NCBI GenBank assembly: GCA_964017145.1
Contig: OZ024845.1
Span: 3,286,001-3,350,000, forward strand
Source of the DNA: Agrocybe praecox
Taxonomy: Eukaryota; Basidiomycota; Agaricomycetes; Agaricales; Agrocybaceae
DNA: 64,000 bases
Reading direction: 5' to 3'
Part shown: positions 23,471 to 36,398 of the stretch, piece by piece
How positions within the stretch are numbered: position 1 is the stretch's first letter
Layout: every line of letters begins with the position of its first letter
Program-made: the position numbers and the translations under genes
The notes under the pieces: model-generated
What the model was told of the DNA's origin: nothing
Database searches by the model: none
What the model saw: only the letters and a program-made list of their open reading frames with translations

Positions 23471-24696
23471 TTACGTATTTATAGCTGCTCTTGCACGAGC
23501 GAGAATCGCAGCGACAAGACCATGCACATCGTTAATTTGTACGTGCGCATCAACTACGTCGCCTGGTTCCAACCCGAGTTCTTCAAAGCCAGTAATTTGC
23601 GCCCCTGCTAATCTCCGTGTATCAGGAGCGAATATCAAGCTGATCGTAATATGGTGTGGTGGAGATTGAGCTTTGGCGCCAGAGGGAGCATCGAGCTTGT
23701 ACGTGAGTCGAAGTTCATTCTCAGATTCAGAATGGGAGTCTTCGAGGTTGGATATAGACCGTTGAAGCGCCAACGATGCTGTAAACCAGTTGTATAGCGG
23801 TACGAGCCTGTTGTCGTCCTCTTCCATCTGTGTTGACTTGACGGCCTTTTCCGCCTCGGCAGCTTCTACGCGGAGGATTTCGACTTCGGAAGCGACTGCT
23901 TTTAGGCGCGCTTTGTCGCTTTTGGCCTTTTGCTTTGCAGCTTGCACTTGGTCGCTTAGCGATTGCATTTCGTCCACTTGGTCGGCGAGCTTCTGGTCGG
24001 CAAGCGGGATGGTCAAACGAGGATGAGGGTGCGTTTGACGGAGGAGCATGAGCTTGGTCCGGGCATCGATTATTTTCTGTGAAAGCAGAGCAGCTCGATC
24101 CGTAGCTTGCTTTACTTGTTGGTAATCTAGGAATAACGAGTGAATAAGCATCGTATCTCAAGGCATCCCACACAGTCAGTGCGCACCTTGTTCAACCATA
24201 GGCGCCAGGAGTCTAATATTATTCTGCACCTCCGCAAGCCTCTCCTTTCCATGCTTCAGTCTCTCCTTTTTTTCCTCATTCATCAGAGCCAGTTCCTTGT
24301 TCTGTTCCGCAGTGACAATAGGTGCATCGTCAATGTCGCTCACGATGGACTTGACGTACTTGTCCTTCGCGTTCTGTTCTAGGTACTGATACTTGAGTTT
24401 ACGCAGATATATCTGACTGGATGGCTTAGACGTTTTCAAAACGCGAAATTCTTTATGAAGATACGTACCATCTGATTAGTTACATCCCCTGCAATAATGG
24501 CTGGATCTATATGTTCTTGTGTCTGCTCCGCATCCGATTCTTCGTCCAATTCCATACGATGAGCACTGAGCTCTGCTGGTTTCTTTACCAGCTGAATATC
24601 TGAGGTTTCTAATCGTTTTTGGAGCATTTGTGCCGTTCGCACATTCTTGCTGAGCTCTACGGCAGGTAGTTCAAGGGATGGTCTTGATCCAGACAT
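23471..24696 (-). CDS. Sos7-like kinetochore coiled-coil protein
   Basis: Exons 24696-24469, 24424-24187 and 24126-23471, giving 373 aa. Near residue 80 it carries SSQIYLRKLKYQYLEQNAK followed by KYVKSIVSDIDD, which resembles the conserved head of fungal Sos7, a kinetochore protein that in fission yeast works with the KNL1/Spc7 arm. Heptad-rich coiled-coil follows (about residues 110-270), and then a compact C-terminal domain (LRLTYKLDA, ITISLIFAPDTRRLAGAQI) that could be an RWD-like fold. Assignment rests on memory of the family motif; it could be another coiled-coil protein. It lies 427 bp downstream of TUP1 on the same strand, so its promoter must overlap the TUP1 3' region. Confidence 0.62.
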
Positions 24697-25123
24697 ATTT
24701 TAGCTCAAACGATTGGATGTGGTTGCTGCTTGGCAAACTCAAGATTCAAAACCGTTTGGTTTACGTGACGCGTCTGAGCACGTGGAAGTAGAATAAGTCA
24801 CGAGACTGTGACGAGCGTGTTCACACAGAAAGCAAAATTCAAATGAAACTTTCAAATTCTGTGAGCGTTGAGCGAGAGAGAACAAGAGTAAATCATAGCA
24901 TTCATGTGCACAGATAGACAATCACAACAAAAAAGATAAGAGACAAGAGAGATAGTAGAGCTAAGTAAGAAAGCTGAAATAGATAAGTAGTGATAAGGCG
25001 ATACAACAAATAACTTCGAGTAAAAAAGGAAGAAAAGAAAAACAAGATATACGAAGAAAAAATTCGACAAGAGAGCAAGAGCGAGACGGAGGAAAGAAAA
25101 AGTAAAATAACAAGCGAGTAACC
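24697..25123 (-). promoter_or_regulatory. Compact spacer between TUP1 and the Sos7-like gene
   Basis: Contains the TUP1 3' end and the promoter of the Sos7-like gene. On the minus strand it is strongly T/C-rich (runs of TTCTTTTTT and TCTCTC from 24880 to 25110), a common fungal core-promoter texture. No other element seen. Confidence 0.4.
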
Positions 25124-28100
25124 TCATGCAATCGTATTATAACTCCCTGCAAACAAAAAAAGAATCAGCAATCATGGATAATAATTCGTCGAAAGAAGAG
25201 ATACTCACATATTCTCGCTTGCCAGTCTCCGCTTCCTGTAGCTAGCACGTTCCCAGCTGGGCTGAGATCGATGCTAATAACGGAATTCTTGTGCCCTTGA
25301 AGCATACATTGAACAATAGCTGTCCGTGCGTCCCAGAACTGCACACCACGATCCTTGGAGCCTGAAACGACCCACTGCCCATCATGCGAGACAGCAACAG
25401 AAAGCACGTAATCTTTGTGCCCGACGAAATTCATAGTGCACGAGGATTGGGATGACGATGATGAGGAGCCTGCGTTGCTGGATGCATTGGCATTGGAAGA
25501 GGGGATGAGGGTCGTGCTGCTCGATAATGTGGGTGTGGGCGTAGGCGTCGAGCTGGGTTTTATTGGCGAAGTAGAAGTCGATCCAGGAGTTTCAAGTTTT
25601 GGAGCAGTGGGTGAAGCAGTGGAACCGTTAGCGGCAGCAGCAGCGCCTTCCTTTCTGCCTTTGATGATTTGGTGCTGATTACTAGACGTGAGGGTGCTGA
25701 CATCCCAGTATTTCAGGGTCTTGTCCAAGCTGCCACTAACAAGGCCTTTGCCGTCAGGCGTGAAAGCGACGCTGTACACACTGTCCCTGTGTCCTCTGAG
25801 TCTCTCGACGAGTGCACCGCTGTCAACGTCCCAGATACGGACAACAGTATCCAAGCTACCTGCAGCGACGAAACGTCCATTGGGAGAGATGGCGACAGAG
25901 GTCACTCCAGCATCATTGTTCAGTGAATCGGGGTCGTTGATAGTTAGCACTTTAGATGAGAAATCGTGCATGTCCCATATCCGGGCTGTCTTGTCACCAG
26001 ACCCAGAGACGATGAGTCTGCCGTCTAAGGAGAAATCAAGAGAGTAGATCTCTTGCTGGTGGCCGTCAAACACATTACGGATACGCTTCTTGGCAATATC
26101 CCAAATCTACGTGGAGATGGATAATCAGTACAACAATTAAAGCAGATCAAAGGATCACCACATACTCGGATCTGCTTATCCTCTGCACCAGTGGCTAGGT
26201 ACTTGCCATCAGGGCTGAAGCACACACTACGGATATACAAATCGCCAGATTTTCCAGCGGAATCATCTGCCAACACACTACATGAAAAAGCATGAGTTTG
26301 TACTCTAAGAACATAAAAGAACAACAAAAAAACATACCAAGTCTTGACACCCGTCTTAGTATCGTAAATCTGAGCAGTACGATTGCATCCTGTCGCGAGG
26401 TATTTCCCGTCTGCCGAGAAGCGGACGCAACACACCACACTGGATTGGAACAAAAAGAAGTATCAGTATAGAATAATAAATTAAATAGAACCACCGACGA
26501 ACCTCTCATGCATAAGCGTATGTACCAAACTAACGTCCAGTACCCTCTTTACCTTTGGGTTGGGGTTGAATACGGCAAACCAATCCGACCCTTCCTTCTT
26601 CATATCCGGTGGCACATTATGGATGTCCAAATCGTCTGGGAAGCTCTGATTACTACTTCCATTAACATTGGAAGGGACGAGAGCAGTGTTGGTGTTGCTA
26701 TTTGCAGAGGCATTGGCAGGGATCAATCCAAGCGTATTCCCTTCATAACCTCCCGGGGGCGCACTACCGTGTGCACCTCCGCCACCAGCAGAAGACCCAC
26801 CGGCAGCGGCGTTGGCATTGGCAGCAGCGGCAGCCGAGCCAGATGCACTAGGATGGGGCGGTAATTTGGGTGTTTGGCCAGGCATAAGTGAAGGACTAAA
26901 GTGGTCTGGCCTGTCCCCGGTCTTTATAGACATCCTTTCTCTGTCCCTCGGATCCGGCCGCATGCCCATATCTCTTGGATCCCTATCGCGCATCGACATG
27001 CCTAATGCCAGAGGACCTTCCCTGTCACCCCGATCCCTATCACCCGCTTTCAGTCTTTTTGTCTCTCTCTGATCTCTCTCTCTTTCCTTGTCTCTCATGG
27101 AATCCATCCGAGAGACATCCCTATCTCTTTCTCTCATCTCAACAACACTCATCCTGTCTCTTTCCGAAATACTCATCCCCCTCTCCCTCTCTCCGCGCTC
27201 TCTTTCCACGTTCCCTCCACCACCAGCACCACCGGCCATATTGATCCTTTCCCTTTCCCTATCCATCCTCTCCCTCTCCGCAACCAGCCGCTCGCGCTCT
27301 CTGTCCCCCCCCCTTCCATCGCGATTATAGTAATGGTCGTTATACATTCCCGAAGGTGCACCTCCCGGCAGCCCACCAGGACCCATAGTCTGTGGATGCC
27401 CACCAGGTTGGCCAGGCAAGCCACCAGGGCCAGCTAATCCCATACCATTGGAACTGCTGCCTGAGACACCAGGGCCCATAGTACCCGGCGGTCCACCAGA
27501 CGATGGGGGAGGTTGCTGACCGGAAGATGAGGATGGTAGGCCGGCAATGCCGGGTATCCTATCGCGATCAGGACCTACACCAGCAGGGTTGACCGCGCCA
27601 CTAGCTGCAGCAGCAGCATGTGTTGCCTCCCTGAGAAGCTGTCTAGTCCGCGCAACCTCGTCCTCGTAATGTGCACGTATCTTGCCATGCTGTGACTCGA
27701 GATCATACAGCGATTGACGTATGATGTTAAGCTCGTTAACCTGAGAAGCAACTATAATAATAATAATAGGAACAAAAATATATTAGTTATTACCGCAAAG
27801 TGATGGGAATCTCTAATAATAATAAATGACTTACTCTTCATCTCAAACTCATCTCGCTGAGCGCGAACAGAGGCTAGTTCCTGATGCATATTCTCGATGT
27901 CCACACGGATAAGTTCAAATGCCTCCTCCAACCTTCCTCTCGGAGCAGCGGGGACGAGTACTCCGCCTACATTAACAGTGCCAGGTCCAATCCCAGGCCC
28001 GACGCCAACGACACCAGGTCCACTCACAACACCCACACCAGGTCCAGCAATACTACCAAGAGGCCCGGTGGCGGGCGTACCAATTGATGGATGAGCGACA

Positions 28101-30099
28101 TGGCCAGGTCCTTGTTGCTGAGAAGGTCCTGCTTGCTGATGTGATCCAGGCGGTGGTTGATGAGCTCCATGTCCTCCAATTGGGATGACACTAACACCAG
28201 GTCCGCCAACAGATGCCTGTGACGGTGGTGGTTGCTGAGATGATTGTTGTTGGCTAGGTCCTGGCCCTCCTTGTGGAGGTGGTTGCATACCCGGGGGTGC
28301 ACCCAGTCCCAGCGCGAGGACACCACTGGTACGAGCATCACCCCTTTCGCGATCTCGCATGTTCATAGACTCCCTTTCGCGCAGGTTGACGTCCCTGTCG
28401 CGGTCGCGCAGGTCTCTGGTCTCCCTTTCTCTGAGGGCATCGCGGTCACGCAAGCTGAGTGTATCGCCGCGTTCTCTGATGAGATCTCTGTCTCTGTCGC
28501 TTCGATCACCACCGCGGTTGACGGGGGTTACGCTAATCGTTCCGCCAGCACCAACATTGATACCGAGTCCCATCTCTCTTTCCCTGGGATCCCTCTCTCT
28601 AACACCGACATCCCTAGCATCGCGCATAGTGACATCGCCTCTGCCCATCCCGACGCTCATATCTCTCTCTCGTAAATCTCTCTCCCTCATGTCCCTCGTA
28701 TCTCGCGCATCCCGAAGGTTGATGCTGTCTCTGTCGCCTCGATCCCTGTCACGCCCAAGACCCATTTGTGAGGAGAGCATCTCTCTTTCACGACCCATCA
28801 ATTCCCTGCCATCTCTTCCCACCAAATCCACTCGCTCCCTCTCCCTATCAAGCCTATCACCCCTTCCAAGCTCTCTGTCTCTGTCTCTGTCCCTAACGCT
28901 AAATTCCCTTTCTCTGCCCATCGTTATCTCTCGCTCTCTATCCCTTTCAACGCGTTCACGAGCGTCAAGCCCTCCTCGACCCATGTCACGGTCTCTGATA
29001 TCTCGTTCGCGATCTCGGTCTCTCATATCTCGCGAATCACGATCAACCTGCATTGGTATGCCCAACATCATCCCACCAGGGGTGCCAGGTGTGCCACCTG
29101 CGCCCGGAGTAGGCGGTGCTTGATTTGAGCTACCATTAGAGTTTGGCGGACCTTGTCCAGGGCCTGGTGGATTGGTTGGTTGGAGAGAACGATGCTGTTG
29201 ACGCAAAATAATTAGCAAACAATATCAACATAATACAAAATATAACATGTTGAGGCAAATGAGAGCAATAGAAATAAGAACTAAAATTAAAATTAAAATT
29301 AAAAAATGGTAGAATGACAAACAAACGACAATGGACATAGAAATGTCGTCATCCTTTCAGGATATGCACGACAGGCAGACCAATCCCAAAGCGGCATCGA
29401 ACTTCAGCAGCGACGCACGGCAAATACGTAAGTTGAAAAAACAGAAAGAGTAACAGACGTCCGTCGGTCATCTGTCATTCCTGTAGATGGCATGACGCAG
29501 AATGCACAACGCCCCAGTAGCCACTCTATCACCCAGCCATGAGGTTCGAGTAGGGAAAATGAAGCAGATGTGATAGAGGGTAAAAAGGAGTACAACGCCA
29601 GGACAATAAAGGGAATAGACGCGCATATAATGGAAAGCAGCGTTCGAAAAGACGAGAAAAAGAATATGTATACGCATATATGAACGTAATAGCCCGAGCC
29701 GCATTATTGATTTGTGATATGGGGAGCACATGCACACCAAATTCGGTGAAAAAGCGAATATATGCACATATAACTGGACACATACTCGCACCCGAGCGCA
29801 GATACGAGAATAAAGCAAATATGTGAAGAGAAAAGGCGCATATATGGATCATCCGAAATGCGCGCAAGAGATTACATCGCCCCCTTTCTCATGCACCCAA
29901 CCAGGGCCACAATCGACGCGAAGGACACATACGCTCATACGAATTCCAGGTATGAGCAATATGGAATAGGAACAATAAACGCAAGGATATAACACAAATC
30001 GATCCAGAAGGTATGAAAGAAGGAAAGAAAGACCAAGGGAAAAAGAGGGATAAAACAGAACATAAAAGAGAGACTCACATTATATATCGTAGAAGACAT
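25124..30099 (-). CDS. TUP1: TUP1 general transcriptional corepressor
   Basis: Seven exons: 30099-30079, 29194-27835, 27751-26503, 26439-26338, 26277-26166, 26106-25209 and 25146-25124; 1254 aa. The nuclear corepressor acts with Ssn6/Cyc8 and is brought to promoters by DNA-bound factors. The start MSSTIYN is followed by Pro/Gly-rich sequence and a long Arg-Asp/Arg-Glu tract (about residues 58-310). The Tup_N tetramerisation coil ([20 protein letters not shown], then [19 protein letters not shown]) only comes at about residues 430-490. A second RD/RE tract and a Gly/Ala/Ser linker follow. The C-terminal seven-blade WD40 propeller starts near residue 875 ([14 protein letters not shown], then [15 protein letters not shown]). 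Blade insertions rich in Ser/Pro/Thr occur near 25430-25620. Intron 1 is 884 nt, far above the local norm. Confidence 0.95.
29195..30078 (-). other. 884-nt first intron of TUP1
   Basis: Donor GTGAGT after codon 7 (MSSTIYN) and acceptor CAACAG before HRSLQP. Nearly every other intron in the window is 44-75 nt. No gene or RNA was recognised inside; short open frames occur on the same strand but look incidental. A regulatory role is possible. Confidence 0.7.
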
Positions 30100-33000
30100 A
30101 GCGACAGCAGTTAGAAGACACTTTCTCTCCCTTTGTCTTCTTGGTTTATCTCTGTCGCTGTTTCACTGCGACCTGATTTTCCTTTTGAATTATTGACCCC
30201 CACAGTTGGTTGTCTTGCTAACGGCGTTAATTTGTATGAATTGATTCTCTTCGCCCTGTCTGTTCCACAAACTATACGAGTTCTTGAGGTGGTGGTTGTG
30301 TGTTATTGGTGATTTCCGTTCCGTTATGGGTGGGGTATGTGATGCTGTGTTGCGCGTGACGTGTCGATGCGCACTAACGACTAATCAAATCCAGTGGGCG
30401 CCGGCGCTGGGTTGCTTCTTGTTAGCTATTCCGTGTCGCAGCACTTGGTACTGTGCGTGACGTGGCTAGGCTGGATCGAGGATGATCAAGCTTATGCGAC
30501 CAGTCTTCGCACAGGCGTGTGTGAAAATACCGGAGGGCGACGACGGTGATAACGACGAGAAGGACGACGATGAGCAGCAGAAGGTGTCGAGGTCGACGAT
30601 GTCGACGACGGTGAGGAGGAGGAGGAACGGATAAGGCCCTTGTGAAGGACAGTGATGGAGGAAGGAGAAAGAGGGCAAGAAGGGGAAATCGCACCGGACA
30701 GAGTTGCAATCGAAGCCAAAGTGTACAAACAAAGAAAAAGAGAGTTTCCCTTGAATTCTTTTGCGAATTCGCCCTTGATTTGATTGATTGCTCCTTTTCC
30801 CAGTAGACTAAAAATGAACGTGGGCCCATCCAACAAAGAAGCTATGCCAATTGCTTCCTTGCAACGCGGCAGGTGCGGGGGACCGAGTACGCGGAAGGGG
30901 GGTTTGTTTGTCTCTATTTGATTCCTTTGGTTTACTGGAGATCTACGGAGATTTCATATCCTGTGAAACACACAGCTCCGGCACAGAGTCGCTTTTCCCA
31001 ACCTCAGGGTCCTATTTCGATGGGATTTGTCAAGGAACACAAGAAAATCCAAAAGTAAAAGGCGATCATCTTCCACAAATACCTTAACCTCCATGTTTTT
31101 CGACGATTCCGATTTTTTCCTCAAAACCTTCCTAGAAAGGAGATGCCGCCGGTATTTCCACTTTTGGATTGCATCGCATATGGAAGGAAGTAACCACTTC
31201 CCAGTCGTAACTTTAACTCCAATTTCTCATACTGATGACTCCGAGGGCTACGCGTGAGCCGCTCACATGCGGCAGCCATAAGTATGTCATATCCTCCTAC
31301 GGATCTAAAGCTACCTCTTCCAGCGTACCTGTCTTTTGCGGCCATCCCTTTACCGTAAAGAAGCACTAACATTCCATTCAGATTGACCTACAGTTGACGC
31401 CTAGACAGAGAGCATCAGGTACGTCTGACTAGGCTTCGAATCATGTGTTCATTAAGTTTTCAGTAAGCTTACCAAATCACAAGCCGAAGAATGTAAACTT
31501 TTGTGCCACAATCGCACAATCATGCCCGGCGTGAAATCCTACCTTCTAAGCCTTTTTGGCATAACCTGGCGGTTACCGATACTGTCTACCAACATTAATT
31601 TAATTTCATCACAGAATAGACCAAGCTCCACCCACGATCCGTAAGCAATATCATGCTGCGGCCATAAACTCAAATGAGTTGGCGGTCTGCCGTCACACTG
31701 ATTGCTTTGATTCATAGCCAACACTGCCCATATCACTCTACGGACATAATATTGCGATCAAATAGGTTGTAGGAAATTTTTATCATGAGCGTCTCAGGAA
31801 AATGAAACACCCGTGAATTAATACTTGATGACAGGACACATTCAAAGGCGCCAGAACTACTATCAGAACATCCGGATCAGGCGGTCTGGGAGGTGAGGTC
31901 GAAAATATTTCTCTTCGTACGTATAGACCATCAAACCTTGACAAAATATAAAGATTCTGCCTCCTGATATCCATACAAAATTGGCCCGGAATAAAGCTCG
32001 TTCGACCTTGATGAGTTATTCTTTTGAAGATTTTAACTCATTACAAGTGTTGGTCAAAACTCGCAGAAAAATCGTCGAAAAAACTTGGCGACAAGCAAAT
32101 GGTCTCTTGATTGGACACTATTTACGGCTTGGCTTCAAATAAAAGATGAGCAAGATTGCCTAAACGTTGCTCTGTGCGTCCAAAATTTCTCACGGCCCAT
32201 AACTCGCTCGCAAAGACGAATCAATGGGCAAATTTATCAGAGCAAAACTTACGAACCAACTTAGAAGTTAGGACACGGGCTTATATTTGTATGTTCCTAG
32301 TGACATAAGGTTTGAATCTTACCTGGGTACATCTCCCATTCGAGCCGACTGTATGGTATACAAAAAATAGTACACATATAAGCGAAAATTGATGAGATTA
32401 CCGCAGCCCACACGCTTGTGTGTATTACCATCACCTTCATGTCATATGTGCCCCGCCCGAGATTGACACTACACACCCACGCCTTGACAAAATGGCGTAC
32501 TTCATTAATCCATTACCCAATCACCGCATCATCGGAATAAAAACGTCCATTACTTATTGTATATATATACACATACGTGTGCACTATTTTGACGTGACAA
32601 CGGACTCTAGTCGTCGATAGGGTGTCTGTCTAAAGGCCGTCTACCGTGTATGTCAGCGAAACGGGGGTGAGCCCGAATCATTGAGAAAAGTGCTTTTGAT
32701 GGCAAGGGGGATTCGGTTACTAGGCGGCACGCCAGGTGAGCTCGTGGAATTTAAACTTTGTATGAGATTCCCCTATATATGTAGTTCTTACCGAAGAGAT
32801 TCTCAAAGCTATGCTTACTTATAGCCGACATACACACAGGGAATACATACCGGCTAATTTCTCTTTGAAATCTTCCACATCCCTGGGTCGAGGGGATAAC
32901 CCAATGGAGGAGGTATGTAGTATATATACCACACATACAAGTTTACTATGTATATCGAAGTAGAAGCCCCTTTCTACTTCGGAATACTCAGAGCCCCCCG

Positions 33001-34687
33001 TATCAGACTGGAAAAGGACAAACCTCCTGCTTTTATGTCGGGTTCCAAGAATATCATAATGATGTGTATTTTAATCTTATCTATCCCCTAATCTTATCTC
33101 GAACAGAAGAACATGATGATGATGGCTTCGATTCGATTGTCTGATTTGTTGAAGGTCTGATCTTCTCAGTAAGCGGATGTAGCCGATTACATACATGCAT
33201 AGAAAGGATGATCAAACTAGAGAGCGAGTCGGAAAGAAGCGCAAGGAGCCCATACGCAGGGGAAAGGGGGTCAACTCGAATTTCAATGATAATAGACCCC
33301 CTTATTTCATATCCAATGTTCGAAGAATAGAGTCTGAGAACCCCTCATTCGATGCGCATATGTATACACTGGCACGCGCCAGATCACCCAAGGTCCAGAA
33401 TAGCTGCCAGGGTACATCGGGTTCCATTTTGCTTATGAAGGGTTCCATGGCAGATATCTCGACCAATATCACACACCCCTCATCTTTCAGGATATCATCA
33501 GCAGAGGCACCCCAATCATGATTCTGCGCAGCCGGCCTGCCTTTGAGCTCAGTTCGAAACGTTTACACCAGAAGCTCTTGTGATCTTCAGCATCGAGCAT
33601 CACCGATCGGGTTTCATAGTACGACATGCGTGCCCGCACATAGACCAGCTGTTCAGAGACAATTCGGACCCTCAATAATCGGTATCCGCTATCCTGTATT
33701 CTGTCAAGTCTCTCGGGGCTGGTATAAACTTAAAATATCAATCAACTGACCCTAATAGAGCTAAAAATACACCACGTATTCCCCGGGGTTGCTTATGAGG
33801 ACAATAGTTCTGCCACGAATCGGAATGACACATTCCAGTTTATCCCGATGATCTATTTCTGAAAAGGAAAATACACATCATAAGTACTAGCGTGTACTAA
33901 TCCTGACGTCGGGCACGCTTCTCTGACTATTTACCTGACTCTGTGAGAAAGGGGACATTTATTCTGTGAATGTGACAAAGGGAGTGATCTCTGCTTGATG
34001 AATTTGGTTTATAAGTAACCTATTGCCACAGATTATACATAAATAGAAGGATAATGACAATGAATTCGATTACTGCGGAAACTTGATGGATAAGTATATG
34101 GCATATGGCATATACTATACTACGAGTCCTGAAAGGGTATTGAGAAAGAATAATCTCGTTACGGACAACCGGAACCAGAGGCTTGGTGCTCAAACGGCTG
34201 TATGTCGTCATTTGAGTCATATAAATAAGCGCCCATCGAGATCGTAAAAAGGGGCATGATAAGCGTTCCTCGTGGTCCGTCCTAAAACTGCAAGAAGTCA
34301 ACGCTTACACATGCACAAGGCTTCTTTTTAAGATTGTCTGGAATGGGCTTTGACTTTGAAACCCCCTCTCCTCCGGCGGTACTAAACTAAAATATGCTGT
34401 AGGTTTACTACAATCGTGCGCGGTAACTTGAATCTTGCGGGCCACTCACGGTATTACCTGACGCTTCTCTTCTTGAATGATTACTCCCAAGAAGTTCAAA
34501 GAATCGAGAAAGTGGTAAGCCTTGGATTCAATCAGGTGGCCTTTGTTTCAAGTTACTTACGAGAAAACGACGATGGTCAATTCAAAGTACATGGCAAATG
34601 TTAGAGCCGAGTATCACTTGACATACTGTACGCCGGTTTCTTGCTATTACTCAAAAGCCGATAAACATAAACTCATTCTGCAAAGGT
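30100..34687. other. 4.6-kb gene-poor region, including the TUP1 promoter
   Basis: The first 700 bases hold the TUP1 promoter and probable leader (T/C-rich on the minus strand near 30120-30160). From 30850 to 34690 no gene can be supported. A perfect 10-bp inverted repeat with a 6-nt loop lies at 32956-32981 (CGAAGTAGAA / TTCTACTTCG). On the minus strand, 33307-33525 stays open and reads ADDILKDEGCVILVEI and VPWQLFWTLGDLARASVY, which is protein-like but unrecognised; it may be a gene relic. ATATATAC runs occur near 32560 and 32925. Confidence 0.5.
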
Positions 34688-34695
34688 TATAAAAG
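34688..34695 (+). promoter_or_regulatory. TATA box of the TUP1 paralog
   Basis: TATAAAAG, 151 bases upstream of the ATG at 34846, on the right strand. Confidence 0.5.
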
Positions 34696-34845
34696 CAAGC
34701 CAAACGACAACTTCAAAAGATCAGAAACCTTCCTCAAGGTTACCAGACTCCCACTTTTTTATCTTCGCCTACTACGTATTTCCTGACAAACAACGTCGAG
34801 GAGAACGTGTAATACCTACCCAAGCATCGGCTCACAACTTGCACT

Positions 34846-36219
34846 ATGCAAGGTCCACCACGCAAGATTAGTACGTTGCGACGTATGAAATTTTTGTGCG
34901 CAATAATTCTGATGATTCACCATAGTAAAAGATGTCATGGTCGACTCAGGCGATCTCGACCTCGTTAATGTCCCCGCTCATCGAAAGAGACAAGGCGATG
35001 GCTGGTTCGCTTTACTTGGTGCTGAGCCTCAAGCTAAGATATCAGATATACGCTTGGTGCATGACCTAGCTCACGAGAGGTACGTATGCTTACTTGTTTC
35101 TGAATCCTCCTCTCAACTTTTCTCCTACGACGGCGTCCGCAGCGTTGTAACCTGCGTGTGCTTCTCAGCGGACGAGAGGTACTTTGCGACTGGATGTAAC
35201 TTCACGGCACAGGTATTCAACGCTTCTACCGGCGAAAAGATATGGTGGGTACCTCGTTATGTCTCTATCGTACTATACTCGAACTTATGGGGAACGTAAA
35301 AAGCGTTTTTGACCACAGTCACCCAGGCATGTCTGGCGACATGTGGATTCGTAGTGTGTGCTTCAGCCCTGACGGCAATTATTTGGCGACTGGTGCGGAA
35401 GATGGAAAAGTTAGGGTAAGAATCTTATTAATCGAATGTGAATCCGGATTTTAGCATTTATTCGCAATCTTTTTCGTTTAGATTTGGAACATAGCGACGA
35501 AGGCCACCAGCATGGTCTTCGAAGGACATCGTCTAGAGGTTTACTCTGTCGTTTATTCCCCAGACGGCCGCCAGATAATATCTGGTTCAGGCGATAATAC
35601 CGTTCGCGTTTGGGACCTAACGAATAGGACACACAATGTTCTCCAGGACGATACTGTCGAAGGGACCGGAGGGATAACGTCCGTCGCGGTATCGCCTGAC
35701 GGGAAATTCATCGCAGCTGGGACCTTGGAGCAAGGCTATTGGATCATCTGGAATGCGGAGACATCGAGGTTGTTCAGAAAATTGTCTGGGCACACCGAGT
35801 ACGTTTACAGCGTCGACTTCACACCAGATGGAAAGGGGTTGGTCACTGCAAGTTTGGACAAGTCCTTGCGATACTGGGACCTCTCCGACCTAGTCTTGCA
35901 CGATACCATTTCCGTATTGCAGGAGTTCACTGGTCATCGGGACTACGTTCTATCCGCCTGTATTTCTCAAGATGGATCGTTGCTCGTATCTGGGTCCAAG
36001 GACAGAAGAGTCTACTTCTGGGATATGAAGACGGGATCCAAGGAACTCACCCTATTGGGCCACAGGAACTCGGTTATAGATGTTGCTTTGAGTCCTAGGA
36101 GCAACATGCTGGCCACTGCTAGTGGGGATTGGACCGCGAGAGTTTGTAAGTTTCAATCTTGATATCGAGCGTAACGACAAAAAACTTACCAATTTTAATT
36201 AGGGCATTATCACAATTAG
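34846..36219 (+). CDS. WD40-only TUP1 paralog lacking the tetramerisation domain
   Basis: Six exons: 34846-34870, 34926-35079, 35143-35244, 35304-35415, 35482-36145 and 36203-36219; 357 aa. Seven WD40 blades follow the Tup1 pattern: [87 protein letters not shown] and [15 protein letters not shown]. Exons of 102 and 112 nt and their intron phases are identical to TUP1 exons 4 and 5, so it arose by DNA duplication, not retroposition. The N-terminus is just MQGPPRKI plus a short Tup1-like linker ([12 protein letters not shown]). The coil that binds Ssn6 is missing and the Ser/Pro insert between blades is gone. It may compete with, or act apart from, Tup1. Confidence 0.9.
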
Positions 36220-36398
36220 TTGGAAGAAAATACAAGTCTAGTATTCATTGCTCGTGTACATAGTTTTTTTTAAGTTGCTTGAATGATCATTAAAGCGCAT
36301 GGGAAAATGGGGATCTTTTCAACTTGATGTCATTAGTAGTAGGAGGTGTGCTAATGCGAATAGTGTTTCATGATGCACGTCTCCTACCAAAATCCCAG

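Noticed and set aside
28300..29120. Long plus-strand open frame rich in Ser/Arg/Leu
   Set aside because: It is the mirror of the TUP1 Arg-Asp/Arg-Glu repeat on the other strand.
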